NCBI GenBank assembly: GCA_963729195.1 | Contig: CAVSNF010000024.1 | Span: forward strand, 677,596-741,595 | Length of the DNA stretch: 64,000 nt | Reading direction: 5' to 3' | DNA from: CAVPTL01 sp963729195 | GTDB taxonomy: Bacteria > Actinomycetota > Thermoleophilia > Gaiellales > JAICJC01 | Part shown: piece by piece, positions 37,374 through 47,700 of the stretch | Position numbering within the stretch: the stretch's first letter is position 1 | Layout: each line of letters opens with the position of its first letter | The notes under the pieces: model-generated | Told to the model about the DNA's origin: nothing | Database searches by the model: none | The model's input: only the letters and a program-made list of their open reading frames with translations | Translations under genes and position numbers: made by a program

Positions 37374-38012
37374 GGGTCGTGTCGGTGAACGTCGGTCTCC
37401 CCCGAGACGTTGTGTGGAGGGGTGAGACGGTGTCAACCGGCATCTTCAAGCAGGCGGTCGACGGCCGCGTGCGCGTGGCCGGCGTGAACCTCGACGGGGA
37501 CCGCCAAGCAGATCTGACCGTCCACGGAGGCCCCGACAAGGCCGTGTATGTCTACCCAGCCGAGCACTACCCGTATTGGCAGCGGCAGATCGGCCACGAC
37601 CTGCCCTGGGGCATGTTCGGGGAGAACCTCACGGTGGAAGGCGCACCGCTCGAGGACGACGTGTGCATTGGCGACCGGCTGCGAGATCGGCTCCACCGAG
37701 TTCGTGGTCACCCAGCCGCGCCTGCCGTGTTACAAGCTGGGCATCCGCTTCGATGATGCCGGGATGGTGCGGCGGTTCCTGGCCGCGGGCCGCAGTGGCT
37801 ACTACCTGCGCATCACCGCCGAGGGCGATGTGCAGGCCGGCGACGAGATCGAACTGCTCGCCCAGGATCCCGCACAAGTTCCGGTGTCCGAGATCACCCG
37901 CCTGATCGCTCATGACCGCGGCGACACCCGCGCGCTGCGGCGAGTGCTGGCGGTGGAAGCACTGCCCGAGGATCTGCGGCCGTTCTTCGAGCAGCTCGCC
38001 GAGCGCGACTGA
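37370..38012 (+). CDS. MOSC domain protein, frameshifted near 37686
   Basis: About 214 aa after repair, similar to the YiiM-type MOSC proteins that handle molybdenum-cofactor-linked sulfur. Family motifs are VNLDGDRQADLTVHGGPDKAV, WGMFGENLTVEG and the conserved cysteine in QPRLPCYKLGIRF. The frame shifts +1 near 37686 (GDRL then EIGSTEFVVTQ). GTG 37370 overlaps the stop of the VOC gene by 4 bp. Expected role: reduction of N-hydroxylated or similar compounds together with an oxidoreductase (family knowledge). Confidence 0.8.
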
Positions 38013-38092
38013 CGGACGCGCCGAACCGCGGCGACGCGCGGGCGGCATGTGCGAACATCGCTCCACATCCAGTTACCTCAGGGGGCTCCAAC

Positions 38093-40438
38093 ATGGCGCG
38101 GCGGCGATTCCAGGGCATTGTCAACATCGATATCAAGGACTCGACGCCGGATTGGGCGCCGTTCACCCAGCCGATCGCGGAAGTCGGTGCGCCCAACGTG
38201 CTGTACGTCGTGCTCGACGACGTCGGCTTCTCGGCGATGGAGCCGTTCGGCGGTCTGATCGAGACTCCCAACATCAAGCGGGTGGCCGACGCCGGGCAGA
38301 CGTACACCAACTTCCACACCACCGCGCTGTGCTCACCCACCCGGTCGTGCCTGCTCACCGGCCGAAACCACACCACCAACGGCATGGGCTGCATCACCGA
38401 GGCCACCTCCGGTTTCCCCAACGCCAATGGGCATATCCCGTTCGAGTGCGCCAACCTCGCTGAGGTGCTGGTCGAGCACGGCTGGAACACCTATCACGTC
38501 GGCAAGTGGCACCTGTGCGCCGAGGACGAGATGAACCTGGCGTCGTCCAAGCGCCAGTGGCCGCTGGGCCGCGGCTTCGAACGCTACTACGGCTTCCTGG
38601 GCGGCGAGACGAACCAGTGGTATCCCGATCTGGTGTACGACAACCACCCGGTGTCGCCTCCCGCCACCCCCGAGGAGGGGTATCACCTGACCGTCGATCT
38701 CACCGACAAGGCGATCGAGTTCGTGCAGGACTCCAAGGCGATCGCGCCCGACAAACCGTTCTTCCTCTACTACTGCCCGGGCGCTGCCCACGCTCCCCAC
38801 CACGCCCCCAAGGAGTGGATCGAGAAGTACAAGGGCAAGTTCGACATGGGCTACGAGGCCTACCGCGAGGTGGTGTTCGAGCGCCAGAAGCAGCTCGGCA
38901 TCATCAGCGATCAGGCGGAGCTCTCGCCGATCGACCCCTACGCCGACACCACCAGCCACGACGGCAAGCCGTGGTCGCAGGGCGATCGAGTGCTGCCGTG
39001 GGACTCGCTCTCCGAGGACGAGCAGGTGCTCTTCCGCCGCATGGCCGAGGTGTACGCCGGCTTCCTGTCACACGCCGACCACGAGTTCGGGCGGCTGCTC
39101 GACTATCTCGAGGAGTCAGGTCAACTCGAGAACACCATCATCGTGCTGGTGTCCGACAACGGCGCGTCCGGTGAGGGCGGGCCGAACGGGTCGGTCAACG
39201 AGAACAAGTTCTTCAACGGCGTCCCCGACACGCTCGAGGAGAACATCGCCCAGCTCGACGATCTGGGCAGCCCGCTCACCTACAACCACTATCCCACCGG
39301 GTGGGCGTGGGCCTTCAACACGCCGTTCAAGATGTGGAAGCGCTACGCCAACTACGAAGGCGGCACCGCCGACCCACTGCTGGTTTCCTGGCCCAAGGGC
39401 ATCGCCGCCGGTGGCCTTCGCCGCCAGTACACCCATGCCGTCGACATCGTCCCCACAGTGCTCGAGCTGCTCGACATCGAGATGCCCGACGAGGTCAACG
39501 GCTACACCCAGCATCCGGTCGAAGGTACGAGCTTCGCGCCCGCACTGGCCGACGCTGACGCTGTCACCGCCAAGCAGACCCAGTTCTACTCGATGCTCGG
39601 CACCCGGGCGATCTGGCACCAGGGCTGGAAGGCCGCCACCGCGGTACCGGCCGCGCCAGACTCCTGGGGTGACTTTGCACAGCAGCGATGGGAGCTGTTC
39701 GACACCGAGAAAGATCCCAGCGAGTGCCACGACCTCGCCGCCGAGCAGCCGGTCAAGCTGCAGGAGTTGATTGCCCTGTGGTGGGCCGAGGCGGGGCGCT
39801 ACCAAGCGCTGCCGCTGGAATCACGGGGCGCGCTCGAGATCCTGGGCGCAGAGCGGCCCGAGCTCTCGCGGCCGCGCACCCGCTACGTCTACCGGCCCGG
39901 CGGCGCGGAGGTGCCGGAGTCGAGTGCGCCCAACATCCGCAATCGCGGCTACACGATCGCGGCCGAGGTGGACATCACCTCCGCCGAGGCGGGCGGGGTG
40001 CTGTTCTCGCAGGGATCACGCTTCGGCGGCCACGCCCTGTACGTCAAGGACGGCAAGCTCAGATACGCCTACAACTTCCTGGGCGAGCGGATGCAGGTGG
40101 TCGAATCCGAAGAGCCGATCCCGCTGGGACATGTCGTGCTCTCCGCCACATTCGAGCGGCAGAACGACACGATGCCCGCCGCGGGTGCGTTGACGCTGCA
40201 CATCCGTGACGCCGAGGTCGGTCAGGGCGCGATCATGACCCAGCCGGGCAAGTTCGGGCTGGGCGGCGGCGGGCTGGTGGTCGGTCGCTCCGGCGCCGAG
40301 CCGGTCACCGACGACTATCCCGGCGAGCGACCGTGGCCGTTCATCGGCGGCAGCATCACCAAGGTCGTGATCGATGTCAGCGGAGACGCCTTCGTCGACC
40401 TGGCTCAGGAGGCCGCGGCGATGTTCCTGCGGCAGTAG
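38093..40438 (+). CDS. Type I arylsulfatase (intact)
   Basis: A 781-aa sulfatase. The formylglycine motif CSPTRSCLLTGR begins at Cys80; metal ligands are in YVVLDDVGF (about residues 38-46) and SDNGASGEGG; GKWHL is conserved. The C-terminal region (about 600-775) with YTIAAEVDITSAEAGGVLF and GHALYVKDGKLRYAYNFLG looks like a beta-sandwich, perhaps for substrate binding, and is shared with the paralogue at 8485-10905. There is no signal peptide, so it probably acts in the cytosol, like the large alkylsulfatase/choline-type actinobacterial arylsulfatases. The final G of TAG is the first base of palindromic repeat copy 3. Confidence 0.92.
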   Translation: MARRRFQGIVNIDIKDSTPDWAPFTQPIAEVGAPNVLYVVLDDVGFSAMEPFGGLIETPNIKRVADAGQTYTNFHTTALCSPTRSCLLTGRNHTTNGMGCITEATSGFPNANGHIPFECANLAEVLVEHGWNTYHVGKWHLCAEDEMNLASSKRQWPLGRGFERYYGFLGGETNQWYPDLVYDNHPVSPPATPEEGYHLTVDLTDKAIEFVQDSKAIAPDKPFFLYYCPGAAHAPHHAPKEWIEKYKGKFDMGYEAYREVVFERQKQLGIISDQAELSPIDPYADTTSHDGKPWSQGDRVLPWDSLSEDEQVLFRRMAEVYAGFLSHADHEFGRLLDYLEESGQLENTIIVLVSDNGASGEGGPNGSVNENKFFNGVPDTLEENIAQLDDLGSPLTYNHYPTGWAWAFNTPFKMWKRYANYEGGTADPLLVSWPKGIAAGGLRRQYTHAVDIVPTVLELLDIEMPDEVNGYTQHPVEGTSFAPALADADAVTAKQTQFYSMLGTRAIWHQGWKAATAVPAAPDSWGDFAQQRWELFDTEKDPSECHDLAAEQPVKLQELIALWWAEAGRYQALPLESRGALEILGAERPELSRPRTRYVYRPGGAEVPESSAPNIRNRGYTIAAEVDITSAEAGGVLFSQGSRFGGHALYVKDGKLRYAYNFLGERMQVVESEEPIPLGHVVLSATFERQNDTMPAAGALTLHIRDAEVGQGAIMTQPGKFGLGGGGLVVGRSGAEPVTDDYPGERPWPFIGGSITKVVIDVSGDAFVDLAQEAAAMFLRQ

Positions 40439-40468
40439 TGAATAACGGTGCCAGGCACCGTTATTCAC
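40438..40468. repeat. Palindromic repeat, copy 3
   Basis: Perfect palindrome, 15-bp arms (GTGAATAACGGTGCC) around A40453. It lies between converging genes: its first base is the last base of the sulfatase TAG stop, and its right arm supplies the TAA stop (40461-40463, minus strand) of the FAD oxidase gene. Confidence 0.95.
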
Positions 40469-41848
40469 CGCCGTCGGCCGGCGGGATGTTGTGGTTGAAG
40501 CGAAACAGGTTGTCGGGGTCATACCGCCGCTTCAGCCTGCGCAGCCGCTCGAAGTTTGAGTTGCCGTAGGCCGCCCGGATGCGCTCGATCGGCTCATCGC
40601 CGTCGCTGTAGTTGAGATAGCCGCCGCCGCTCGAGGAGTACGACTGCAGCACGGACGCCGTCCGTCGCGCCCACGCGATGTGCTCGGCATCGGTGGCGGC
40701 GTCCTCCCAGATTGCCAGGCGCGCTGACGTTGAAACACGGCTCGCGACGGCTGAACGCGGTCGCTTCGGGCGCCACTCGCAGCGCGGCGCCGTGCATCGG
40801 CTCGATCAGCAGCTCATCGTGGCCGTCGTCGGGGTGAGCCTGGTAGTGCTCGACGATCTGGTCGATCAGGTCATCGGGGAGCGCATCCACGAAGTGGCCC
40901 TTCCAGTAGTGCCGCAGGCCGAACGGCGTGTCGCCCTGCATCACCTGGATCTGCAGGTAGCTGGTGAGGCCGAGCCCGTCGTGCAGCACCGGCAGTTGCT
41001 CGCGCAGCGGGCGCACCGCCTCCACCCCGGCTTCAGCGTCACCCGCGTAGCAGACCGTGATCGTGGCCGCCGCCTCACCTGACTCGGCGTGGCCAAGGTA
41101 GAGCATCAGCATCAGCTCGTCCGGCGCCGATGCCATCACGTCGCGAAACAGCCGCACAGCGTCGCCGATGTGCGGCTCGCGCGTAGGAGATCAGCCCTCC
41201 GTAGACCGCCGGCAGCGGATGCAGCACGAACTCGAACTCGGTGACCACCCCGAAGTTGCCGCCGCCGCCGCGAAGCGCCCAATAGAGGTCGCTATCGCCG
41301 GCATCCGACGCGGTCACGACGCTGCCGTCGGCCAGCACCACCTGTGCCGAGGCAAGGTTGTCCAGCGTCAAGCCCTGCACGCCCATCAGATGCCCGATGC
41401 CGCCGACCAGGGTGAGACCGCCGACGCCGGTGGTGTCGAACGTGCCGCCGGGCATCGCCAGTCGATGCGCCGCGCAGGGCGCGTCCACGTCGCGCCACCG
41501 CGCGCCGCCTCCCACCCACGCCCGCCGCGAATCAGGGTCGACCCGCACCTGGCCCATCAACCGCAGATCGATCACCATGCCGCCGTCACACACCGCGTGG
41601 CCGGCCACGCTGTGACCGCCGCCGCGGATCGCCACCGGCAGGCCCTGCTCACGAGCGAAGGCCAACGCGGCTGACACGTCATCGGTACCGGCTGGACATG
41701 CGATCACGCCGGGCCGGCGATCGGTGGTCGCGTTGAAGGTCGTGCGGGCCACCTCGTAGCCGGGGTCGTCTGCCGCCAAGACCGGGCCCCGCATAGCGCT
41801 CTGCAGTCGCCTGATCGGTATCGACTCGATCGCCATCGCGGCGATCAT
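40461..41848 (-). CDS. FAD-linked oxidase of the BBE family, frameshifted near 41190 and 40727
   Basis: Berberine-bridge-enzyme-like oxidase of about 462 aa after repair. The FAD domain has GLPVAIRGGGHSVAGHAV, where the His commonly binds FAD covalently, then GGLTLVGGIGHL and ALRGGGGNFGVVTEFEFVL. The C-terminal BBE domain ends YLNYSDGDEPIERI, RLRRLKRRYDPDNLFRFNHN, the classical signature. Two +1 shifts separate the parts, near 41190 (LISYA then EPHIGDAVRLF) and 40727 (FNVSA then LAIWEDAATDAEHI). ATG 41848 or 41836 can start it. Secondary-metabolite or sugar oxidation is typical; substrate unknown. Its stop is inside repeat copy 3. Confidence 0.8.
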
Positions 41849-41960
41849 GTCACACAGGACTGGGAACTCCCCCGATGTCACATCTGCGCGCCCGTTGCAT
41901 GCTTGGTGCACGAATCGGCCCGTAGGGATTGTTGCAATGGTATCGAAGCCTGGAGTGGCC

Positions 41961-42131
41961 ATGCACCCGAAATCACTGTTCGCCCTGTCCATCGCGCTGC
42001 TCAGCTTGAGTGTGGCGTGCGGCGGGAGTACCGCATCGTCGTTCCACGCACCCGATCGACAAGCACTGGACACGTGGGTGCCTGCGACGTGTTCCGCCGA
42101 AGCGACGATGCTCGAACAAGGAAGACAGTGA
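41961..42131 (+). CDS. Small putative lipoprotein
   Basis: A 56-aa frame starting MHPKSLFALSIALLSLSVAC, a good signal peptide with lipobox LSVAC (Cys at about residue 20), then a short Ser/Asp-containing tail with one more Cys. It is divergent from the BBE oxidase gene. Very short for a functional lipoprotein, and the tail matches nothing I know; it could be the remnant of a longer gene. Confidence 0.35.
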   Translation: MHPKSLFALSIALLSLSVACGGSTASSFHAPDRQALDTWVPATCSAEATMLEQGRQ

Positions 42132-42144
42132 GAGTCGCGCGGCG

Positions 42145-42540
42145 ATGTCACGCCTGTTTGAAGTAACAACCGCAGACCAGTGGCAGCATGTGCTGGTGAA
42201 CCTCCTGCGAAAAGGAGAACTCGAATCCCATCAGCTTTTGCTCAATCTCAAAAAGGCCGGAACCCCCGACGTTGAGAGGGGAGACGAGATCGCCTCCCGG
42301 CTGCAGCACTCCGCGGTGTTACTCAACGCGGTCTACCACGCCGCCAGGGAGTTCACCGCGGGCCTTGACCCCCAGCATCCCCGGCTGATGCAGCAGAGAG
42401 TCCAATCGACCCTGCCGCGACTGAAGGCCACAGAAACGAACATCTTCAACGATGTCGCCGACACACTCAACGTCGACCCGGTGCTCGCTGATAGGAGCGC
42501 CCGAAACGCGGATTGTCAGTCCGCATTCGAGACCACCTGA
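42145..42540 (+). CDS. Hypothetical protein, helical
   Basis: A 131-aa protein from ATG 42145 that looks all-helical: WQHVLVNLLRKGELESHQLL, EIASRLQHSAVLLNAVYHAA, RVQSTLPRLKATETNIFND. Base composition is less GC-rich than neighbouring genes. No family is recognised. The last 5 codons stop just before the convergent flavoprotein gene (stop 42546). No clear ribosome-binding site, so confidence in translation is moderate. Confidence 0.45.
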   Translation: MSRLFEVTTADQWQHVLVNLLRKGELESHQLLLNLKKAGTPDVERGDEIASRLQHSAVLLNAVYHAAREFTAGLDPQHPRLMQQRVQSTLPRLKATETNIFNDVADTLNVDPVLADRSARNADCQSAFETT

Positions 42541-42545
42541 CAGAG

Positions 42546-44200
42546 CTAGGAGGCGTCGTCCTTGAGGTACTGGTGGACGAAGGCGATCGCCATGCTGCCC
42601 TCGCCGACCGCGGCGGCGACACGCTTGACCGGGCTGAACCGGACATCACCGCAGGCGAAGATCCCGGGGACGCTCGTCTCCAGCAGGTAGGGGTCGCGAT
42701 CGAGCTGACCGTTGGCACCTGTCGGGCACATCGGAGCCGGTCAGCACGAAGCCGTTTGGGATCGAGCGCGATCTCGGGCGGCAGCCACCCTGTCTCGGCA
42801 TCCGCGCCGATGAAGATGAAGAGGCCGCCGGAGTCGAGCCGGGTCGTCTCGCCGGTGGCGATGTCCTTGACGTCGATCGCCTCGAGCGACGATTCGCCGT
42901 GAACGGCAGCCACCTCCGCCCCGAACGTCACGCTCACGTTCGACCGGGTCGCAAGCTGGTCGACCAGGTAGCGGGACATGCTCTTCCCGAGATTGCCGCC
43001 GCGGCAGAGGATCGTGACGCTGCGGGCATAGGTCGAGAAGAACAGCGCCGCCTGGCCGGCCGAGTTGCCGGCACCGACGATCTGGACATCCAGCCCGTGC
43101 ACGGTGGAGGCCTCACTGCGGGCGGCGCCGTAGGAAATTCCCTTGCCCACGAGCCGCTCGAATCCGTCGATCGAAAGGTGGCGCCACGACACCCCGCAGG
43201 CCAGGATGATCGTGCGGGCGTCGAGCACGTCACCGCCGTCGAGGTGCACCTGGCGGGTTGCGACATCGATCCGCGTGATCGACCGGGTCACCAGGATCTC
43301 GGCGCCCAGCCGCCGCGCCTGCTGAAGTGCACGGCTGGCCAGCTCATCGCCGGACACGCCGGATGGAAACCCCAGATAGTTCTCGATCCGAGACGAGGTG
43401 CCGGCTTGGCCGCCGGGCGCCTCCCGCTCGACCACGATCGTGCGCAGTCCCTCCGACGCGCCGTACACCGCGGCGGCCAGCCCCGCCGGCCCAGCGCCGA
43501 CGATCACGGTGTCGTACTCGGCATGGGCGGCTTCGGTCGGAAGGCCCAGCAGCTCCGCGACGCGGCTCAACTGGGGCCGCACCACGGTCTTGCCGTTGAT
43601 GACGCGGATGACGGGGCAGTCCTCGTCGGCCGGGAGGGCGCCGCCCCACAGATCGGCCGCATCCGTCGTGTCGGGGGTGATCCATCTGAAGGTGACCTGG
43701 TTTCGGTCGAGGAAGCGCCGCAGCTGCGAGCACGACGCATCCCACCGCTGGCCAACCACGATTGCGCGAGGCGGCGGCCGATCGGCCGTGATCCCCTGAA
43801 GCCCGCCGATCCGCTCTCGCGCCAGTTTGCCGAGCTTCTCCCCCACTTCGGGGCTGGCGGCGGCGACCGAGTGGTAGTCCCGAGCTTCGATCCGCATCAC
43901 CCGCGACTGCTCGGCTGCCCGAAAGGCCAATGGGAACGTCGTTCCCAGCGCGATCGGCACCTCTCCGATCAGCTCACCGACCCCGCGGCCGCCGACGATC
44001 CGCTCCACCCCGTCCTCGTGGGCGACCGTCTCGATGCGCCCCTCGAGCACCACAAAAAGCGCCCGCTCGTCACCGACGTGGATCACGTACTCGCCCTGTG
44101 CCAGCCGGATATCCGCCACCAGCCGGGCGAGTCGCTCGCGCTCGACCGTGCTGAGACAGTCGAAAATCGAGACGTCGGCGATCTCGTCCGCAGTCACCAC
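42546..44200 (-). CDS. cNMP-binding domain fused to thioredoxin-reductase-like flavoprotein, frameshifted near 42765 and 42735
   Basis: About 550 aa after repair. Residues 1-130: a cyclic-nucleotide barrel (DCLSTVERERLARLV, GRGVGELIGEVPIALGTTFP). Residues about 140-215: a thioredoxin/glutaredoxin-like insert (WDASCSQLRRFLDRNQVTF). Residues 230-550: a thioredoxin-reductase fold with TVIVGAGPAGLAAAVYGASE, VQIVGAGNSAGQAALFFSTY and the closing PGIFACGDVRFSPVKRVAAAVGEGS. Where true reductases carry CxxC there is GISYGAARSEA, so the disulfide is absent. Both interruptions are +1. cNMP binding may gate electron transfer to a peroxidase-type partner. Confidence 0.8.
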
Positions 44201-44344
44201 AGTTGCTGTTGTCCCCTCCCCGTCACCTTGGCTGCCGGCTGGAAGCCTAGCGGGGGCTCGCCGGACCAGGTGGCCACCTGATGCGAAGGCTGCGAATCGA
44301 GCCTAAGGTCGTGTCACGATGCAGCCCGACCGGACGGAGGAGTG

Positions 44345-44725
44345 ATGGACACCGACACCATGCCCACCGATGCTCAGCAGATCAGCGCCGCCGTACTCGA
44401 CTATGTCGAGGGCTGGTTCGACGGAGACGCCGACCGGATGCGCCGGGCACTGCACCCAGAGCTGGTGAAGCGCTGCCGCGGGATCGAGGGAACCGATCCC
44501 GACGCACTGGAGACGCTCACCGCCCAGGACATGATCGACGCCACCGCCGACGGCGTGGGAAAACGCGAGGACACGGGCGACCGCAAGATCGAGATCGAAA
44601 TCCAGCACGTCAGCGGCGGCATCGCCAGCGTCGCGTGCTGGTGTTCGGTGTACCTGGATCTCCTCCACCTGATCCACATGCCCGACGGCTGGAAGATCGT
44701 CAACGCGGCCTGGCGCTTGCGGTGA
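44345..44725 (+). CDS. NTF2-like / lumazine-binding-like small protein
   Basis: A 126-aa protein of the NTF2 superfamily, close to the putative lumazine-binding subgroup: opening helix AVLDYVEGWFDGDADRMRRAL with HPEL, and closing strand HLIHMPDGWKIVNAAWRLR. ATG 44345 has GGAGG just upstream (GTG 44342 is also possible). The TGA stop (44723-44725) is part of palindromic repeat copy 4. Function unknown; the family includes isomerases and stress-response proteins. Confidence 0.75.
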   Translation: MDTDTMPTDAQQISAAVLDYVEGWFDGDADRMRRALHPELVKRCRGIEGTDPDALETLTAQDMIDATADGVGKREDTGDRKIEIEIQHVSGGIASVACWCSVYLDLLHLIHMPDGWKIVNAAWRLR

Positions 44726-44752
44726 ATAACGGTGCCTGGCACCGTTATTCAC
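44722..44752. repeat. Palindromic repeat, copy 4
   Basis: Perfect palindrome with 15-bp arms around T44737, extended to 17 bp by flanking CG (44720-44754). It provides the TGA stop of the NTF2-like gene and ends 14 bp before the GTG start of the large regulator at 44767. Confidence 0.95.
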
Positions 44753-44766
44753 CGTAGACTCGCCAT

Positions 44767-47700
44767 GTGACGACCTGCACCCAGTGCGGCCAGGAGAACC
44801 CTGACGGCTTCCGGTTCTGCGGACGCTGCGGCGCCGCCCTGGATTCGGCTCCGGCGAGCGAAGAGCGCAAGGTCGTGACCGTGCTGTTCGCCGATCTGGT
44901 CGGGTTCACCAGCCGCAGCGAGCGAATGGACGTCGAGGATGTGCGCGGCACGCTGGCTCCGTACCACGCGCTGCTGCGAAACGAGCTGGAGCACCACGGC
45001 GGCACCGTCGAGAAGTTCATCGGCGATGCCGTGATGGCGCTGTTCGGAGCGCCGGTGGCGCACGAGGATGATCCGGAGCGCGCGGTGCGCGCGGCGCTCG
45101 TCGATCCGGGCTGCGATCGAGCGGCTCAACGACGAGCAGCCTGGCCTGGATCTGCACGTGCGCATCGGTATCGAACACCGGCGAGGCGTTCGTGGTGCTG
45201 GGCGCCGACGTGGCCCGCGGTGAGGGCATGGCCTCGGGCGACGTCGTCAACACCGCCGCCCGGCTTCAGACCGCGGCTCCGATCGACGGCATCCTGGTGG
45301 GCGAGACCACCTTCCACGCGACCGATCGCCCGATCACCTACCGGTCAGTGGAGCCGGTCAGCGCAAAAGGGAAGTCGGAGCCGGTGCCGGTGTGGGAGGC
45401 ACTCGAGGCCAGGTCGCGGTTCGGCGTCGACGTGGTGCAGCGACCCACGACGCCGCTGGTCGGTCGCAGCGAGGAGCTCGATCTGCTGCTTGACGCGCTG
45501 CGCCGCTGCCGGTCGGAGCGGGCCGCCCAGCTCGTCACCGCTGGTCGGTGTCCCCGGAATCGGCAAGAGCCGGCTGGTGTGGGAGCTGTTCGAAGCCGTC
45601 GAGGCCGACCCCGACTACATCATCTGGCGCCAGGGACGGTCACTCCCATACGGCGACGGCGTGACCTTCTGGGCGCTCGGCGAGATGGTCAAGGCGCAGG
45701 CCGGGATCCTCGACTCCGACACCGCGCGCGAGGCCGAGGACAAGCTGCGAGCATCGGTCGCCGAGCTGATCACCGATCCCGCCGAAGCGGAGTGGGTCGA
45801 GGAGCCACGTCCGGCGCTGGCCGGGATCGCGACCGAGGACGCTGAGCGGAACCGATCGCGGGGACGAGGCGACCACCGCCTGGCGCCGGTTTCTGGAGGC
45901 GCTGGCCGACCGCGACCCGCTGGTGCTGGTGTTCGAGGACCTGCACTGGGCCGACGACGCCCTGCTGGACTTCGTCGACCACCTGGTCGACTGGGTCGCG
46001 CGGCGTGCCCATGCTGGTCGTCTGCACCACCCGGCCGGAGCTGCTTGATCGGCGGCGCGGCTGGGGCGGCGGCAAGCGAAACGCGCTCACGATCGCACTC
46101 TCGCCGCTGTCGGACGTCGACGTTGCACACCTGATCGGCGACACTGCTCGAGCAGGTCGTGCTGCCGGCGGAGACCCAGCAGACGCTGCTGACCACCGCG
46201 GCGGGGAATCCGCTGTATGCCGAGGAGTACGTGCGCATGCTGATCGACCGCGGCTATCTGCATCGCGAGGGCGCCGGCTGGCAGCTCACCGCCGACGGGC
46301 GACCTGCCGGTGCCCGAATCGGTGCAGGGACTGATCGCCGCCCGGCTGGATGACCTGCCGGCCGACGAGAAACGGCTGCTGCAGGATGCCGCGGTGCTCG
46401 GCAAGGTCGTGTGGCAAGGCGCACTGGCGGCCATGAGCGAGGTCAGCCGGTACTCGCTCGAAGCTCCGCTGCACGCCCTGGAGCGGCGCGAGATGCTGCG
46501 CCGGGAGCGGCGCTCGACCGTGGGCGCAGACACCGAGTACGCCTTCCGTCATGTGCTCATGCGAGACGTCGCCTACGGCCAGATCCCGCGCGCGCAACGC
46601 GCCGACAAACACCAGCGGGCGGCGGAGTGGATCGAGTCGGTGTCGGCCGATCGCGAAAACGCGCCCGAACTGCTCGCCCACCACTACTCGAGCGCGCTGG
46701 GCTACGCCCGCGACGCCGGGCAGCCGACCGAGGAGCTCGAGCTTCGCACCCGGCTGGCGCTGCGAGACGCGGCCGAGCGAGCGTCCGCGTTGTACTCGAT
46801 GACACAGGCGGAGCGGTTGTTCCAGGAAGCACTGGCGCTGTGGCCCGAGGACGATCCCGAATGGCCCGACCTGGTGGTCGCGACCGCCGACGCCGGGTTC
46901 AGCTCACAGCGAACCGACGCGATGATCGAAGCGCTGGGGCGGGCGCGTGACCGGCTGATCGAGACGGGTGATCTACGCGGCGGCCGCCAAGAGCGAGATG
47001 CTCGTCGGCTTCCGGTATTGGAATGAAGGTCGTGGCGACGAGGCGGCCGCTCAGCATCGCCCGAAGCCGCGAGCCTGCTCGAGCACGCCGAGCCGTCGCC
47101 CGCCGTGGCCTACGTGCTGTCACGACTGGCGATCTCCTACATGCTGCGTGACGAGTTCGAGGAGACAATTGAACTGAGGCGAGCGGGCGGTGGAGATCGC
47201 CGAGCAGTTCGACCTGGACGAGATCCGCGCCCACGCGCTCAACACGAGCGGCACCGCTCGGGTCGGGCAGGGTGACGTTTCCGGCGTGGCCGAGATCGAG
47301 CGCAGCATCGAGATCGCCGAGCGGATGAACGCTCTCGACCTGACCCTGCGCGGCTACAAGAATCTGTGGTCCGTGCTCTACGAGTTGGGGGAGCCGGCAC
47401 AGGGCGTTCGAGCTGGCTGAACGCGGGCTCGAACTCGCAACCCGATTCGGCGCCGAGTACCAGATGCGATGGTTCGAGACAGAGCTCGCGGTGGCGGACT
47501 ACTGCCAAGGCGAGTGGGATCGTGCAGAGCAGGCGTTTACCCGGCTGGACGAATGGATCGCAGCCACGGGTCCGCACTACATGGAGTCGGTCGCGCACAT
47601 GTGCCGGGCACTGCTGCGGGCCTCCCGAGGTGACGACGCCGGCGCTGTGGCCGATGCCGACGGCGCCCTGGACTTTGCCCGCGGATCGCTGGATCGACAG

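Noticed and set aside
44722..44752. Intrinsic terminators
   Set aside because: Strong stems but no downstream T-tract in any copy; a terminator role cannot be claimed from sequence alone.
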